From: Bacteroidales bacterium
GTDB lineage: Bacteria; Bacteroidota; Bacteroidia; Bacteroidales; PUMT01
Assembly: GCA_007119075.1 (NCBI GenBank)
Contig: SKQJ01000122.1
Span: 1 to 5,460, forward strand
Direction of reading: 5' to 3'
Length of the DNA: 5,460 bases
Part shown: piece after piece, positions 5,382 through 5,460 of the stretch
Position numbering within the stretch: position 1 is the stretch's first letter
Layout: each line of letters opens with the position of its first letter
Notes under the pieces: generated by a model
What the model was told of the DNA's origin: nothing
Databases searched by the model: none
What the model saw: only the letters and a program-made list of their open reading frames with translations
Program-made: the position numbers and the translations under genes

Positions 5382-5460
5382 ATGACAATCTTCATAGTGA
5401 TCATTACCGCAATTGTTTCGATAATGGCTTTTTCCCGTCCTGATCTGATCAGAAAGCTCA
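5382..5460 (+). CDS. Start of a membrane protein, probably rhomboid-family intramembrane serine protease (partial)
   Basis: An ATG at 5382 opens a frame that stays open to the right edge. It gives 26 residues: a hydrophobic stretch (MTIFIVIITAIVSIMAF) followed by SRPDLIRKL. Many Bacteroidota rhomboid proteases begin in just this way, with a first transmembrane helix ending in a conserved AF(S/N)R-x-(D/E)L motif before a short loop. The catalytic GxSG and His lie far downstream and outside the window, so the call rests on the N-terminal pattern only. It follows holA by 85 bases on the same strand. TATTTTTC (5351-5358) and TATCTTTA (5360-5367) each match the -7 box in five of its six fixed positions, but no good -33 element accompanies them. 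Confidence 0.55.
   Translation, partial: MTIFIVIITAIVSIMAFSRPDLIRKL

Overview
The window reads as chromosomal DNA from a member of the Bacteroidota (Bacteroidetes), probably a Bacteroidales-like lineage, though nothing here fixes the genus. The evidence is the gene set: a TPR plus PD40-propeller periplasmic protein, a Bacteroidota-type GNAT acetyltransferase, the short (about 256-residue) form of AMP nucleosidase, a stand-alone HSDR_N-type nuclease and a divergent HolA. Two perfect matches to the Bacteroidota -7 promoter box TAnnTTTG and the general lack of Shine-Dalgarno sequences agree with this. All identifications come from reading the translations; no database was searched.

Layout. Positions 1-44 may hold the last codons of an upstream gene. 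Positions 45-208 are a leader region with a good promoter candidate. Positions 209-2209 (+) encode a 666-residue protein with signal peptide, TPRs, a five-bladed PD40 propeller, a carboxypeptidase-regulatory-like domain, an acidic linker and a C-terminal transmembrane helix. After 75 bases comes a GNAT acetyltransferase (2285-2821, +). A 130-base convergent gap containing an imperfect nested inverted repeat separates it from a small PD-(D/E)XK nuclease read leftward (2952-3419, with a possible TTG start at 3446). A divergent region of about 100 bases then leads to AMP nucleosidase (3517-4287, +), followed after four bases by the DNA polymerase III delta subunit holA (4292-5296, +). A gene starting at 5382 runs off the right edge and looks like the start of a rhomboid-family membrane protease.

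How the genes fit together. The nuclease, AMP nucleosidase and holA form a cluster that I recall as recurrent in Bacteroidota genomes. AMP nucleosidase and holA are almost certainly co-transcribed; the nuclease is divergent from them. This suggests a housekeeping neighbourhood (purine nucleotide turnover and replication) rather than a defence island, although the nuclease carries the fold used by type I restriction subunits. The large propeller protein belongs to the cell envelope. Its domain order matches the type IX secretion component PorE, except that the C-terminal OmpA peptidoglycan-binding domain is absent and a transmembrane anchor stands in its place.

There is no stretch above 300 bases without a gene, and I see no tRNA, rRNA, CRISPR array, insertion sequence or prophage. 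I did not find a convincing new multi-gene system. The most interesting items are the anchor-swapped PorE-like protein and the solo HSDR_N nuclease.
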